Positions 25,711-35,731 of a DNA stretch of 64,000 bases are shown here, piece by piece; the first letter of the stretch is position 1; each line of letters starts with the position of its first letter. The translations under genes were made by a program, and so were the position numbers. The stretch is taken from NCBI RefSeq assembly GCF_002104995.1, contig NW_024468256.1, positions 640,001-704,000 on the forward strand, written 5' to 3'. Source of the stretch: Linderina pennispora (taxonomy: Eukaryota; Kickxellomycota; Kickxellomycetes; Kickxellales; Kickxellaceae). The notes under the pieces are model-generated. The model did no database searches, was not told the origin of the DNA, and saw only the letters and a list, made by a program, of their open reading frames with translations.

Positions 25711-26049
25711 CCCATATAACCGTTGACAAGGTGGGCAGCCTTGAAAGAGGATATGGTAGGAGAAAAATAGTATTTACATTTCTGAACAGGAAGTGTATAT
25801 ATGATATAGCAGTTTGCAGTACTGCTTGAGATAGCGAAACCATGAAACAGACATGAATGCAGATCACCAACCACAGGTTCTAAATGGTATATACGTGTAG
25901 ATATGAAGACATTGCGTAAATCAGTATAGATGAGAGCGTCTGTAGGGGCATTTCCAGCCTTCACAGCACCGAAAACGACGATAAAGAGTAGAGTAGTGAT
26001 ATGGAAGGATCACCCGTATGTTTATGGATATTTTAATTTCGCAGTAATC

Positions 26050-26770
26050 TGTCATGTCGTAATCGGTCCACAGTTGGACCACGACAATGGTTACACATCA
26101 AGGGGTTTTATTTGTCTTCCTTTTTTTCTTTTACTTCTCTTCTCTTCTTCGTCACATGCCGCTGTTCCGCTATCAGGACGGACTGCCCCTGACTATCGCC
26201 GGTCAAGTTGTCGCCCACGAATGGATTCGCGGCGATGTACCTGGCTCGCGACGTCCACCAACAGATGGCCGCTGATGTGTATACATCGGGTCTATACGGA
26301 AATGGGAACACTGTCCCGTGGTCGCCCGGCAGCCGATAGCAGCAAGTAGCATACTCCGTTTGCCGAAGTCCATCCCGCCGAACGTGTATAAATACAGCCA
26401 TGAGCAGTGAGCAACTTTTAGTTTTATTGTCTACTTTTTAGTATATGATCTCGTTAAGGAACAGTTCACTGAGTTATATTTCTATTTAGTTTTCCAAAAG
26501 ATAGTTAGGACCGTTACTGTCGAAGTAGTAGATTACCTCGCAGATTTCCACGAACGAGAGAAAAGAGCTTGGTAGTTTACTATTTCACTAGGATATCTGA
26601 ATTTCCCGCGATTATTATTATTATTATTATCATTATTATTATTACCGTTTATTCACGGATATTCGATTCAAGCAAGACCAACGACTACAATGTCCTTCAT
26701 GACCGACCCAGACAGTGCTGGTGATCGACTCACTGATCAAGCCTCTCCTTCACCCCTTTTAAACACCACA
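26050..26770 (+). mobile_element. 721-bp solo LTR of a second Gypsy-type family, with 4-bp target duplication
   Basis: The unit starts TGTCATGTCGTAATC and ends AAACACCACA. AATC is present on both sides (26046-26049 and 26771-26774), while arm B has the site unfilled by this element. A TATA-like TGTATAAATACAG lies at about 26385. An ATT-rich microsatellite spans about 26613-26645. From an ATG at 26690 a 27-codon reading frame stays open to the last base of the LTR, in phase. This is the same arrangement as in the LTR of the Gypsy element at 54137-60473. The internal region is gone, consistent with LTR-LTR recombination. Confidence 0.75.
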
Positions 26771-26814
26771 AATCAACGGCTTGAGGGATGATTCTCTCGA
26801 AGAAGCGCCTCAAA

Positions 26815-26886
26815 TCCGCAATGGTCCAGTGGCTAGGATCCGACGCTCTCACCGTCGTGGCCGGGGTTCGATTCCCCGTTGCGGAA
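26815..26886 (+). tRNA. tRNA-Glu (anticodon CTC)
   Basis: A 72-nt cloverleaf. The acceptor TCCGCAA pairs with TTGCGGA, followed by discriminator A. A D-arm GTCC/GGAT closes with a G-U pair. The anticodon arm is CGACG-CTCTCAC-CGTCG, with anticodon CTC at 26848-26850. The T-arm is CGGGG-TTCGATT-CCCCG. No intron is present. The gene is duplicated, with the same mature sequence, at 54024-54095 on the minus strand. The solo LTR ends 44 bp before its 5' end. Confidence 0.93.
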
Positions 26887-27834
26887 CTTTTGCTTTTGCC
26901 ATCCTCACCCAATCCGCCGGCAGTCCACACTTGCCTTTCTTTTTGCTGAACCCATGCCACTGTTTGCTCAGTGACCCTGTCTGTATGCTACTCTGAATGG
27001 TTGTGCTAGCTCTTATACTTGGCATTATCACCACATCGGCTAACATGAGGTTTACTGATTCTTTTTGTTACCCTTGATGTGTTCAATTAATCAAAGCGAA
27101 CCCCAAATGACCAGTGGCCTATAGTCGCAGCGTCTAGAGTGTGTTTATTCAAAGATGGGAGCCATTTTGGTGCAGTAAATGTCCTGAATCCAATATCGCT
27201 GGCATACTCAACAATGATGCAGTGGGCTGTACCACAACTAGTAGGATTCCTGCCGCTAGGAGCGGGCAAGAACTATTTATCTATACCCGTTGCGAGTGAA
27301 GAATCCTTAGCTATGCCACCCACCCTTGGCTGGCACCGGCACTCAAAATAAATCAACCGCCTGGAGAGCAATCTAGGAGCCCCTGTTGCTGGATACAGAG
27401 CTGTGGGGATGCTGGCTGCTTAGAATATGAAAGTCTTAGATCAAATATCGACTAGGATGGTAAACACTAGAACCCAGAAATACAGCATAGGATATACTTC
27501 AGTGATATTTAGTAGTACCTAGGATCTGCATTTACTATATAGGCTTTGTACTTGAAAGGAATATCATGTTTGAAATACATAGCACAATCGTGAGAGTCCA
27601 CCAATCCAGTCCATTCTTAACTGGATAGTCTAGGTTCCTAATTCACTCAATAATGAGCTAGTGTATGCAAATGGATTGGAACAAGATCTGCAGGCAGCCA
27701 TTGAGAACACATTGTACTGTATATTTCATCCTAATTCCTAGATCCACGCCACAGTGCTTACACAAGGCTGTAGTGGCTGCGCTATATAGCTTAACATACG
27801 CTAGTGTAGGCATAGGCCTCAGCAGTTTCCTTAC

Positions 27835-28140
27835 TGTTGTAGGTCTAGAGCACACGGTAGGTGGTGTAGGGCAAGAGAAAAAGAAACAAGAAACGAGTAA
27901 CGAAAAATACCATATGTAGATATGCTCGTAATTTTCGTTTTTAGTTGGAACAGATCTTCGAAACAGCGGCGAATCGGTCCAAGAATATGCTGGTAGCGTG
28001 AACTAGGTATCAACAGAAAACGAGAGAGCCAAGTATTATATTGGTGTAAAGAAGGCTAACGAGAGAAGAAAAGAGGAAAGAGGAAACAACGGGATGGAAA
28101 GCCATGTAATTCACAGTAACCGGATCTTGGGATTCTAACA
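27835..28140 (-). mobile_element. LTR remnant, family B (copy in arm A)
   Basis: On the minus strand it begins TGTTAGAATCCCAAG and ends CTACAACA, giving a 5-bp TGTTG/CAACA-like inverted end. It is 306 bp, nearly the same as 52773-53079. Homology between the two arms stops exactly at its outer end. There is no flanking target duplication and no recognisable primer binding site after it. It faces the family A LTR across the tRNA segment. Confidence 0.65.
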
Positions 28141-28895
28141 GCGGCTGCGCACCACTAGCTCATAGCCGGCAGATTTCGGGTTGCCTAGGAAGCGGGTCAG
28201 AACCGAGGAGGCCACATGTAATCTGGTACCACCGGCAAACTCTGTCTTGGGCAAACATGGTCGCAGCGGATGACCTACTACTGGTTTTGGCTATCACAAT
28301 GTGGGACGTGGTTGATTGTGGTATTGGTGATGGCCATGATAAGCAGAGGCATCATTGGTACTGACCTTATGGCGTAGTTAATGGCAAAGACGATGTAGTG
28401 ACCTGGGCATAAATAAGCAGCTTGTTATATGTCCAATAGTTCCTGTTCCATCGACAGCCTATGTATCCCTGTTGAAGCTAGTGTGATTTCCAGCTTGTAG
28501 AATAGGTTAGTTCCCGTTTATTGCGTTTGTCGCCTACATTTAGTGCTGGCAAAGCTGTCCCAGTGAGGCAAGGTGGAGCTCAGTGCATCCCACTCAGCAT
28601 CGGCGAAGGTAGCCCGGACAGTGATAGAGTCTGGGGCATATCTCGTGGATATGAGTGGGTAGTACTGAGAACCAGCTATATCGGAGGTTGTGAGTAAGTG
28701 AGAAAAGTGGAGCAGAGCGTATCCAGTCTGATGGCTGGACCGGTCCCACAGAGTATGGAAAAGCAGGACAATGAAAAGGGCGATACATACTTTATCAGGT
28801 CTGATGGTTGCCAAACAGGTAGGTCCGTGGTACCTGGATATATGGTATCTCAGCAGATTGCTTGAGACTAGTCTGCTGCGTAAGCAAGTGGACAC
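28141..28895 (-). pseudogene. Possible decayed coding remnant, unidentified
   Basis: Two minus-strand stretches look protein-like although they are not joined. One (about 28518-28895) contains ITVRATFADAEWDALSSTLP. The other, ending at the LTR border, reads LTRFLGNPKSAGYELVVRSR and stops in the first bases of the LTR. I recognise neither. They may be the tail of a transposon protein or host gene truncated where the LTR begins. Low confidence. Confidence 0.25.
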
Positions 28896-29036
28896 GGCGA
28901 TATCTAGGTATTTTTCTCATGCTGCATAAAGCTCCATCTTGTCTAGTAGGCACAATTTATTGCGGCGTCGGCCATGAATCACCAAAAGTCTAGCATACCC
29001 GACTCCACACATCCATAAAAAGCGATTATACAATAA

Positions 29037-30982
29037 CTATTCCTGCGGTGGGCTGCTGCCAGGGACAACTTTGATGGGTGTCTCTCCGGGGCAGCATGAG
29101 CCAGGTAGACATGCGCCGTTGCGGCACGATAGCAGGCAAGGGCCAATGGTAGCGGAGGACCGTCTGGGTCTACCCGCCGGGCAAGTGGGCTCGGCAACAT
29201 CCTCGTCCTCCGCCATAATAGCAACTCTGCTGAAAATAGAGCCTTCGCGACCGTCAAACTCGTTTGTATCCTCGTGGGTGCTGTTGGCAGCCTTGGTTGT
29301 TGCCACTGACACCGACTGGCCGACGACGAACTCGGGCTGGATCGTTGCTGAGTGGACACCATAGCGGTGCATAACCTGTTTGACATGTGCCGCCACTTCC
29401 ATGTACACACAGTCCATATCCACGTTGGCAGGGCTACGTAGCAGGTCGCGCGACGAACGATGTGTGACAAGACGCGCACTCTTGGTTTTCTTGTCGTGAT
29501 GGTCGTGGCTCTTTCCGGCTGCATTGCTCTCGCCCATATCAACCTCGCTTGACGAGTTGCTGTTGTGGATGCATTCGTACGTGGTCGGTCGGTCAATCAG
29601 TACATGCACTGACGACACATACTTTGTGTCAGACAACTGCCACACGTGCAGATCGTGGATGTTGAGTACGTTTGGGATCTTGCGCAGGTCATGGCGCAGG
29701 TCTTCTAGGTTGATGGTGTTGGGCACGCCGTTGAGCAGAATAAACGACGCGCTCTTGACTAGGGGCAGCGTCACCGCCACCACGAGCGTGTTGATCAGAA
29801 TTGACATGGCCGGGTCAAAGTAGTAGCGCCAGTGGCCCTCCGCCTTCCAGATGACCAGGCCACTGATGATAACCGCAATGTTGGTAATGCAGTCGCCAAA
29901 CACATGCACCCACACACCCTGCATATTGAGATGGCCGCCACCCTGCGAGGGGTCGTGATCATGATCGTTCTGCCCGGTCTTCTTTCCGTGCGAGTGGTCA
30001 TGGCTGTGGTCGTGGTTCTCGTTGTGCTTGTGTGTATGCGGGCGCGCATCCTGAGAGGCTCCGGGAACGGCATGCCCGCTGCCATCGGCAAGCGACTCGA
30101 TCTCAGCGTTCTTGATCTGGTTAGCAGACTTGATGATCGCCTGCTGTGTGTACGCTGGGTGGGGAATACCAATGATGGACTTGTTGTCAATGGACATGTG
30201 CGACAGCTGCGGCGTGCTAGCACCTACGCCCTCGGCCTGTCCTGTGGCCTCGATTGAGCCGTACACCGGCGGACTGGTGATCAGAATGTCCTCTTCGCCT
30301 ACCAGCGACTCCTCATCGCTGTGGCTGTGCGAGTGACTATGACCATGGCCGTGGCTGTGGCCGTGCCCGTGCTCGTGGAACAGCGCTAGACCCATGATGT
30401 TGAAAGTAAGCCCGACGCAGCCGACAATCATGACCAGCTTGGGGTTGCGCACCTCTACAGTAATCCAAACGAAAGAAGAGCGTTTAGCGATAAGAAAAAC
30501 CGATCTGCTGTGTTGGCAACGTCGTTCTCAGTGTCACTTGCCTTCGATCTGGACGAACCGCTGGATGGCATCGATGTAGATGGTGAGGCACAGACCGAGT
30601 AGCAAAACACCGTTTGTTAGTGCGCCCAGAATCTCCGCCCGCTGCCACCCGTACGTGTTATTCGGTGTTGCCTTGTCAGACTTTGCCAGCTACACATGAG
30701 ACTTGGTTTTAGAGATTTCCCCAGCAACACAGGCTAATACTGAAAAGAGCCGTAATGCCTGCTTATTCTGGGCTAATAGAGACAGTAAACTCAAACCTCA
30801 CAACTTACCTTGATAGCCCACAGCGCGATAACCATGCCAAGAACGTCGTTTAGCATGTGGAACGAGTCGGCCACCAGCGTAATTGACCCAGCGAGGATTC
30901 CGACGATGAGCTCGATGAAGAACATGCCCGAGCTCAGCGACAGCATGATGCCGACCTTGGCCGAACGCGACAGCTTGACCAT
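29037..30982 (-). CDS. Cation diffusion facilitator (ZRC1/COT1-type zinc transporter), three exons
   Basis: CDF proteins exchange protons for Zn2+, in fungi mostly into the vacuole. Exons are 30809-30982, 30542-30689 and 29037-30454, giving 579 residues. Introns are 119 bp (GT-AG) and 87 bp (GC-AG, donor AAG|GCAAGT). The joins restore ALWAIK-LAKSDK and FVQIE-EVRNPK. Paired metal-site HxxxD motifs lie in helix 2 (HMLND) and helix 5 (HVFGD). TYGWQRAEILGAL is a family signature. Two His-rich loops follow (HEHGHGHSHGHG and HTHKHNENHDHSHDHSHG), the second before helix 5, as in zinc-selective CDFs. The C-terminal cytosolic domain includes NVLNIHDLHVWQLSDTKYV. The start is the ATG at 30982; the frame upstream offers only a TTG. 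The closest model is yeast Zrc1/Cot1, but the exact metal and organelle are inferred. Confidence 0.9.
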
Positions 30983-32470
30983 GATTGCTGCCAATAAGAA
31001 ATGTGTCTAAATAGAAGAGAAATGCGCTTGTCCCGGGAAGCAGGTTCAGGAAAGGAAAAGCGTGTAAAAGGGGCGGTTTAAATATACAGCAGGGAGGTGA
31101 ATGGAATAGAGGGTTGGGAATAGGTATTAGAGGGGGGTGTCGAAGGGGAAAGAAAAGAAAAGCAGCAGTGGCAGGGAGGGAGGGGTGGCTTTTAAGAAGG
31201 GACGGAAGGAGAGTCAGCGCCAGCTTTTTTTCTAACACCATGAGATCAACTTTTGTACAGCTTTTTTTTTTTGGACATCGGACTGAGCCTTTTTTGTCAG
31301 AGCGGCCAAGCAGCGCCTGCCGACCATGCTCCGCGCAGTGCAATGGGTTTCGGTAAGTCCGAAATCGCCTTTTCAGGGGGCGCAAGGACAGTCCGGCAAG
31401 ACCGCCAGGCTGCCAACCCCTCAAACCAGACCTGAAACCAAGGCAGCTGCGAGCAGAGTGACTGATATTTTATCCGGCTCGCCAGAAAAAACACAGCACC
31501 TGGACCACTCTGAAATCTGTTTATGCTCCCTCACACTGCCTCGATGTTGCACATCCACGACGTTAGCCTCCTGACAATCCCCTTGCCAATGCTATTTCAG
31601 GACAGCGGGCGAATGATCTGTCCTAGCTGGTCTTGGAGCATGCAGACCAGCTGCTCACCACGGAGGGGTCCACGAATAGGGCATTGAGTTCGAGCAGCAC
31701 AGATCAGTGCTGTCATGAAGATTCAGCACAGGGCTTGGAACACCATTGTCGTTGCCGCACTATAGCACGTCAGAGCTATGTTTTCAGTAATGGCCAGGGA
31801 CGGACATGGAGTAGGGGGTGGAGAGGCTTTTGAATATCACAGTACATTGTTTGCAGGATGCTTGCAACAAAATGAAAGCCGGATACACCCGCGCATATCG
31901 ACATAGGCTTCCGTTCCTTTGCATGCCAGCACCAACAAAGAACGAGGCAGCCACTGCATATAGTGAGGTTTGTCTAAGCCTTTCCTACTCGTCCTACCAC
32001 CACATGCGCCCATCCACAAAAGATTGCCTCTTTCTCCCAGCCAGAATAGAATACCCATGGCCAGAAATGTGACCAGAGCTGCAAGGTGATCGGCACCTAA
32101 AACGGAAGTACGCATATAAATCATATCTCTAGCATTTCCTTTCCACGCTCTAGGAACCCAAGCACCGCGGTTCAACCTTTCTTTTGGGATGGCTTGCATT
32201 TTTGAAATAAATCTATTTGTGTTGGGGCAGGGGACATGAGCTGCAAACTTGTGTAGGGGAAGAGGAGAGGGATGGGGATGTCTATTTGGCGTGGTTATAT
32301 GCAACAAATGTATTCTATGCCTGGATTAGTCATTGCGGCAAGGTCGGTGTCCATGAAGATGGCGTTGTGAGCGGGCGAGGTAAGGAAGCTGTGAGAGGAA
32401 AGAACAAGGGCGGGAGAGAAGAAGGGAACTGTAACAGTCGGCCGATGTAGGGCGTAGCCCTGCGTCTTGT
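30983..32470. other. Intergenic, 1.5 kb, no supported gene
   Basis: Contains the zinc transporter's upstream region (GGTTTAAATATACAGC near 31075), purine-rich runs at 31130-31210 and T-runs at 31260-31271. Open frames here are short, with unlike-protein composition on both strands. I annotate nothing else. Confidence 0.4.
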
Positions 32471-32572
32471 TTAGAAGTTATCGATGAGGTTGTCAATCTG
32501 CTCCTCGGACGGAGGGCTCGGTCGCCACTCGGCGTTGCTGACAGAGGACTCGACGTAGGCGGCGGTGAACAT
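32471..32572 (-). CDS. Candidate 33-residue microprotein
   Basis: An ATG at 32572 opens a 33-codon frame ending in TAA at 32471-32473. It reads MFTAAYVESSVSNAEWRPS, then SPPSEEQIDNLIDNF-like acidic sequence. Support comes from balanced, non-repetitive composition in a region otherwise full of stops, and a good TATA box (TATAAAAG at 32677-32684, minus) about 105 bp upstream. No family is recognised. There is no signal peptide or membrane segment. The acidic, amphipathic C-terminal end could be a binding helix. It may equally be chance. Confidence 0.35.
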   Translation of the reverse strand: MFTAAYVESSVSNAEWRPSPPSEEQIDNLIDNF

Positions 32573-32676
32573 GGCTATATGCTATCAAAAGGAAATGGCT
32601 GTGTAGAGCGGCGGAAGGGATATGGAGATGAGTGAGCTGTAGGTAAGTTTGCAGCCACACCCGCCACACCCAGCTA

Positions 32677-32684
32677 CTTTTATA
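32677..32684 (-). promoter_or_regulatory. TATA box upstream of the candidate microprotein
   Basis: TATAAAAG on the minus strand, about 105 bp before the 33-codon frame. This spacing is typical of fungal promoters. Confidence 0.35.
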
Positions 32685-34102
32685 TCCGCAAGGTCCTCGG
32701 CGACCATGTGTGGAAGGGCCTAGACAGCACATTTTTGGTGCTGCAGATTGAAAGATTGAATTCAAACTACACGAGGCAGTCCCTTTGCACAGCGAATCCG
32801 TTATCCTGAATTCCAAAACGATCTTCACGACACCTGCCTTACCTCTCTTTGGCCACTCCCTCTTGTCTTACGAATAGCGAGGCATGGAAACAGTGGCTGA
32901 GAAATCTGTTTCTCTTTTTGTAAATCTCTGAACGAGTCCTTAGTAGTGGCCCGAAAGAGAGTGGGCCAGGACGGGCCAGCGCGAGCAAGAGAAGGAAAAA
33001 GCGGATGCAGTCAAAGTACTGCTTTCTTTTTCTTTTTTCTTGCAGCATACCGAGATTTTCAAAGTTTGTCTGGTTCATGGTTGGCCTGTGGCGAGTGTGA
33101 ACGAGGGATCCACATCTACGCTGTGTAGAGGGGAAAGCTGGGAGGTGGCGAAAGCAGTTCGCAAACATTTGTTCCTGTTTGCTGTGGCACAAGGCAGCGT
33201 ACCGCTGGGTGCTCAGACAGGCTTCCTCATGAGGGATAGTATGCCAATGATCGGCAAGCACGCTCGAAAAAGTGGGAGTAGGCTTTTTGCATGAAGGGGT
33301 TCTCGTTCACGCATATTCTTTCTGGCGGATCCGTTCACATATGCACCGATTTAATTAGGAACTCGATTACAAAGAACGGTTTCTCTTTGCAAGGTGGGGT
33401 GCATATACTGGTGGGTTGCGGATCCCAGTCATCCACGTAAAGTGAATGTAAAAGACGCTGACAGGCGGTGACGTTGGCTTGATACAAGTAGAGGCATCTA
33501 AAAGGAGGAGCGGAGTCCCTGCACATGTCCCACCATGGCAGCATAGTCTACATACAAAAACTGGTTCTCATGGAGCGGATTGTATTCTTCCCAGGTGTGA
33601 TAATCCAGACCACAGTATGCACGTGATTCGCCATATGTTCCGTGTGTTATATGGGTGCATACTTGTCCAGAGTCTGGCAGAAACTGGTTGAAGGCCCTTG
33701 AATTATATTTCTTCAGTCTCTGCCACCGAGATGTGCGAAGATGTCGCCTCCCCGAAGGTGGCCCGCCATTGCCATGAAGTATAGCCTTGTTTTCTGGATA
33801 GCTGGTCGAGGTGAGCATGTCTTGCAAGCTGCCGCTCTATGCTGTGTGGAACACGCAGGCTAATGGCAGGGTCTTGTGTTTCAGAGCCCCAGCAGCTGCG
33901 CCAGAGCGCCAGCGCGGCTAATCCAGCAGGAATAGGATTTAATCTGTCATTGGAAAAGGTGCATGTGATTGATTGTGAGCTGCGTTCAGCCAAAACGGGC
34001 TTGCGGAGCACAGCAAACCCCGCGGTAATTTCCCGCAAACACGGCTCTCTCCTATTCCTCGCCCACTATCACTTCGCCCTGTATATTAGCTCCCTCCCTT
34101 CC
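32685..34102. other. Intergenic, 1.4 kb, no supported gene
   Basis: Lies between the microprotein promoter and the CRAL-TRIO start. T-rich and A-rich runs near 32990-33050 are visible. An in-frame open extension of the CRAL-TRIO frame begins at 33839, but it reads like non-coding DNA and its ATG is not favoured. Confidence 0.4.
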
Positions 34103-35731
34103 ATGATGCTTCCTGTTGACACGATTGATGAGCACATAGCCACAGGCATCTCTTTTGAGGCGCGTGAGCTTTACGACACACAGCGGGCTCCAAACTCGGC
34201 ATATATCCGCACGTTTTTGACAGACTACCTTGACGATACAGCCAACACACTACGTGCACTGAGGGCGAGCCAGGGTGACGGCGGAAAGACAATTGACCGT
34301 ATAGCGCAGACGCTGGGATGGCGTGAAACCACCAAAGTCTACCCGGGGAAGAGGCAGAGTGTTGGCAACTTATTAGTAGACAAGCAGGGGCGTGTGGTGG
34401 TTAATGCACGCAAGCGGTCATTGACAAGCACAGTGAAGGCACGGGCAGTGGAGACTCTGGAAGATGCCCGGCTGATGCTCAAGGCTGTCTACGACACACA
34501 CAGGGCTGTCGCATCGGCGGCTGTTGTCGTGCCACTAGAATCTGTGTCTCTGGCACGCATCAGCATCGATGAGATCCGGCTGATTAACGAGATCGCAAGG
34601 ACGCACTACCCGGGCCTTGTCGGGCATGTTTACTTGACAGCCAGCGCGTCAGTAATGCTGGAGCACTCGCGGCGGTACGTGCGGGCGTGGGGGCTTGGTG
34701 CGCCCCAGGCAGAGCGGCTGACGCTGGTGCTTGCTGACGAGCTGGCAGTCACGCCGATCGACGATTTCATGCGGGATCCCCCAAAAACACCGCATATGCA
34801 CAAGCACGAGCCAGCCAAGACAACGCTGGATGACTTTGTCAAAGGCCAGAGGCAGCAGCAGGGCGGAAACAGCGCTGGAGCTGAGACCGAAGCAGACGAG
34901 TTCCACTCGGTTTACTCGGACGCTCGCGAGACAAACACCGACCCAAGCGGGATTACCGCGGATCTCCAGCGCCGCACCTCGTCCCGCGGAAGCCGGCGAC
35001 TGGTGTCGTTGCCAAGCACACCCAGCCTCAGCAAATTCCTCGACCAGCCAGGTGGCCGGCATAGCGCGCTGGTCATGTCTGCACTGCCCAAGGACGACAA
35101 GCCCGATGAGCTGGATACGGTCAGCAGCGAAGAGGCGGAGAAGAGCGACGAGGCACGGCGGTTCGGCTCAATGACATCAATCCAGCTCGCGTCGCTACAG
35201 CGTGCTGTTCAGGGCGTCCAGCGCATGCTGTCGTCGATCGGCGACAACATTGGCACGGCGGACTCGCAGGCAGTGCTGGATTCAGCCAAGAGCAAGCTCT
35301 CGCAGCAGACCGATGTTTTGATGTCGACGGTTGCGGCGCTCAGCTTTGGTGTCTCGCTCATGGAGAACAAGCAGCCGCCGACATCCAAGGCCTTTTATAT
35401 TGCCAGTGTGGCTGGCAGCCGCAAGGACCCGAATGGCTCGACGTGGCAGTCGTTCCTCAGCCGCGTGCTGGCGGTGCCGCTGGCGCTGCTGTTTGGGCGG
35501 CCGGGCAGCGCGGTCAAGATCATGCGGCTGGTTGCCAGCAGGGTGGCCAGGGTGATAGCCCGGCGGGTCAGGGGGCTGCCAGGGCTGCAGACGATTCTGA
35601 TGCTCGCCTACAAGCACCTGCGCGTGTATGCCATGGTGTGCTGGACCGGCGCGTTTCTGCTGTACCAGGCCAACGCAGCTATGATATGGTCCAACCTGAC
35701 AGCGCAGTGGAGCCGTGGGATCCGGATGTGA
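34103..35731 (+). CDS. CRAL-TRIO (Sec14-like) domain protein with C-terminal membrane segment
   Basis: 542 residues from the ATG at 34103 (a second ATG follows directly). Residues about 155-240 fit a CRAL-TRIO lipid-binding lobe: VVVPLESVSLARISIDEIRL, then EIARTHYPGLVGHVYLTASA, and RYVRAWGLGAPQAERL. These correspond to the LxxIxxD...HYPERLGxVxxxNAPxxF pattern of Sec14 relatives. Such domains bind phosphoinositides or other hydrophobic ligands. A long Ser/Gln-rich linker (about 265-380) and a helical segment follow. The end carries a hydrophobic stretch (VYAMVCWTGAFLLYQANAAM), probably a tail anchor. No phosphatase or GTPase motif is seen. The exact ortholog is unknown. The reading frame is open without breaks. 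Confidence 0.65.
   Translation: MMLPVDTIDEHIATGISFEARELYDTQRAPNSAYIRTFLTDYLDDTANTLRALRASQGDGGKTIDRIAQTLGWRETTKVYPGKRQSVGNLLVDKQGRVVVNARKRSLTSTVKARAVETLEDARLMLKAVYDTHRAVASAAVVVPLESVSLARISIDEIRLINEIARTHYPGLVGHVYLTASASVMLEHSRRYVRAWGLGAPQAERLTLVLADELAVTPIDDFMRDPPKTPHMHKHEPAKTTLDDFVKGQRQQQGGNSAGAETEADEFHSVYSDARETNTDPSGITADLQRRTSSRGSRRLVSLPSTPSLSKFLDQPGGRHSALVMSALPKDDKPDELDTVSSEEAEKSDEARRFGSMTSIQLASLQRAVQGVQRMLSSIGDNIGTADSQAVLDSAKSKLSQQTDVLMSTVAALSFGVSLMENKQPPTSKAFYIASVAGSRKDPNGSTWQSFLSRVLAVPLALLFGRPGSAVKIMRLVASRVARVIARRVRGLPGLQTILMLAYKHLRVYAMVCWTGAFLLYQANAAMIWSNLTAQWSRGIRM

Larger units (their letters stand above)
24507..28140 (-). repeat. Arm A of a large inverted segmental duplication (partner 52773-61410)
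   Basis: Read on the minus strand, this segment matches 52773-61410 once three insertions are taken out. In arm A the extra pieces are 24701-25288 (a lysozyme gene fragment, flanked by GCAG) and 26050-26770 (a solo LTR, flanked by AATC). In arm B the extra piece is the Gypsy element 54137-60473, flanked by GTTG. Shared blocks include two LTR remnants facing each other, a tRNA-Glu and about 1 kb of non-coding DNA between them. The match starts exactly at the outer end of the LTR at 28140. Identity is high by eye, with scattered substitutions and small indels. One is a 12-bp tandem duplication (ACCTTGTGCCTT-type) present only in arm A near 25640-25670. Confidence 0.85.

Noticed and set aside
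26613-26645. ATT microsatellite as a separate feature of interest
   Set aside because: A simple repeat within the solo LTR; no independent function is supported.
26887-27834. Conserved open frames shared by the two arms between tRNA-Glu and the LTR (for example 27139-27351)
   Set aside because: They are shared because the DNA is duplicated. The readings are short, lack motifs and are interrupted, so conservation does not imply coding.
31837-32307. 156-codon minus-strand open frame in the 31-32 kb intergenic region
   Set aside because: Composition is erratic, there is no family likeness or promoter, and it overlaps other equally poor frames.
33839-34102. Upstream in-frame extension of the CRAL-TRIO gene
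   Set aside because: The extra residues are unlike the family and the region reads as promoter. The double ATG at 34103/34106 is the better start.
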